A program made the translations under genes and the position numbers. Below the pieces are notes generated by a model. The model was given only the letters and a program-made list of their open reading frames with translations, had not been told where the DNA came from and made no database searches. This document shows, one piece after another, positions 63,386 to 64,000 of a stretch of DNA of 64,000 nt. The stretch comes from Aquiluna sp. (GTDB taxonomy: Bacteria; Actinomycetota; Actinomycetes; Actinomycetales; Microbacteriaceae), in contig JAIOXN010000001.1 of NCBI GenBank assembly GCA_021741585.1, positions 859,059 through 923,058 of the forward strand. The letters run 5' to 3'. Each line of letters starts with the position of its first letter. Position 1 is the first letter of the stretch.

Positions 63386-63702
63386 TGCTAGATACCCCCA
63401 CAAAGACTCGAATCAATGCAAAGAAGTTTCAATTTCGACTCAATTCACTAGAAGTTTGGGCAATTCCTGGAGATCAAAAAACAAATCCCCAGGTTCAAAA
63501 TCGTATTACCTAGCTGAGACATTTAAATGAAGTGATGGGTCATGTAGTTGATTCTTAGGCTTTAGGTGCGAACTAGGGTTCTGAGAACCAAGATGGCTAT
63601 GTTTAGTCTCGATATGAGTTCGAATAGATTAGCTTGCCCTTGAATCATTAGGCTCCGTGAATTCAACTAGCATGAACTAAAGGGCGCAAGGGGGAAGTGT
63701 TG
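63386..63702. other. Intergenic region without a recognised gene
   Basis: About 300 bp between divergent genes. AT-rich, with stop codons in all frames at short intervals and one small inverted repeat (GTTC/GAAC near 63582). I see no RNA gene or other element. Confidence 0.5.
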
Positions 63703-64000
63703 ATGGAATTAGCAAATATCTCGATAAGCAAGTGCGAAATCGAGTTCATTCCCGGTTCAAAGCCATACCGAGGAAAGCCCATAGCTATTCGAAAAGAAGG
63801 CGCAGAACAAACTGGCAAACTAACAACTTTTCGCGTCACTAGTTCCGATGAGCTAAACCTAATCGTCGGGCTCATCGAATGGCCAGATGCAGAGCCAGAG
63901 GTTACTCCAATTGACATGATCTCTGGTTTACAAAAACACAATGAGCTAGTCAATCGTGGTCGTATGTCGATAAAGACCTCCCATGATGGCAAGTGGCTAG
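63703..64000 (+). CDS. Start of a gene cut by the window end
   Basis: Open frame of 99 codons with no stop before the window ends. Reads ELANISISKCEIEFIPGSKPYRG...FRVTSSDELNLIVGLIEWPDAEPEV and continues. AGGGGG stands about 8 nt before the ATG, and in-frame GTG and TTG codons precede it directly. No family recognised from this part. Downstream sequence is needed for any call. Confidence 0.65.
   Translation, partial: MELANISISKCEIEFIPGSKPYRGKPIAIRKEGAEQTGKLTTFRVTSSDELNLIVGLIEWPDAEPEVTPIDMISGLQKHNELVNRGRMSIKTSHDGKWL

Noticed and set aside
63663-63992. Open frame of 109 codons on the minus strand
   Set aside because: Antisense to the truncated plus-strand gene, which has a ribosome site and better composition.

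Overview
This window looks like a chromosome segment of a small-genome actinobacterium with mid GC content, most likely a Microbacteriaceae relative of the freshwater Rhodoluna/Aquiluna type. The lineage is an inference. It rests on gene order: gyrB-gyrA-DUF3566-tRNA-Ile-tRNA-Ala, then ppiA-rhomboid-crgA-trpG/pabA-pknB-pknA-pbpA-rodA-pstP-fhaB-fhaA-tRNA-Leu, which is the origin-proximal order known from Mycobacterium and other actinobacteria. Genes are tightly packed, convergent pairs share or overlap stop codons, and at least fourteen genes have a TANNNT -10 box 6-7 nt before the start codon, as expected for leaderless mRNAs.

Layout. 1-5.2 kb: gyrase, a DUF3566 membrane protein, and two tRNAs with a terminator. 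5.3-25.2 kb: a metabolic block placed between parts of the conserved core. It holds small stress/housekeeping genes, a nitroreductase, a methyltransferase, a crotonase, a beta-oxidation operon (acyl-CoA oxidase/dehydrogenase, thiolase, FadB-type protein), an oxidoreductase, an O-antigen-ligase-like protein without a normal start codon, a split fructose-type PTS (IIA, IIB, IIC), a DUF2202 lipoprotein, an SDR, and a TetR-ABC exporter operon. 25.2-36.1 kb: the conserved cell-division and cell-wall signalling cluster with two Ser/Thr kinases, their phosphatase, two FHA proteins, RodA and PbpA. 36.1-45.7 kb: a TRIC-type channel, a secreted protein, TrhO, an M13 peptidase, a thioesterase, the circularly permuted ATP-grasp/alpha-E/transglutaminase trio, a GNAT protein and a solitary DNA methyltransferase. 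45.7-48.2 kb: thiamine transport genes thiB and thiP under a TPP riboswitch, with no ATPase gene beside them. 48.2-53 kb: an MFS exporter, a VanY-type carboxypeptidase, phosphoglucomutase and a Pr6Pr-type membrane protein.

53-64 kb is the accessory part. It carries three apparently intact toxin-antitoxin modules (VapBC, TacAT, HigBA) and the wreck of another VapBC, mixed with dehydrogenases, a hydrolase and several short proteins of unknown function. These include a membrane-anchored HIRAN-like protein, a 51-residue membrane protein with a perfect Shine-Dalgarno, a lipoprotein serine protease with a small partner, and a PH-like membrane protein. The most unusual pattern is that each of the four toxin-antitoxin loci has one perfect DnaA box (TTATCCACA) in the intergenic DNA upstream of it. 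I noticed no others in the window.
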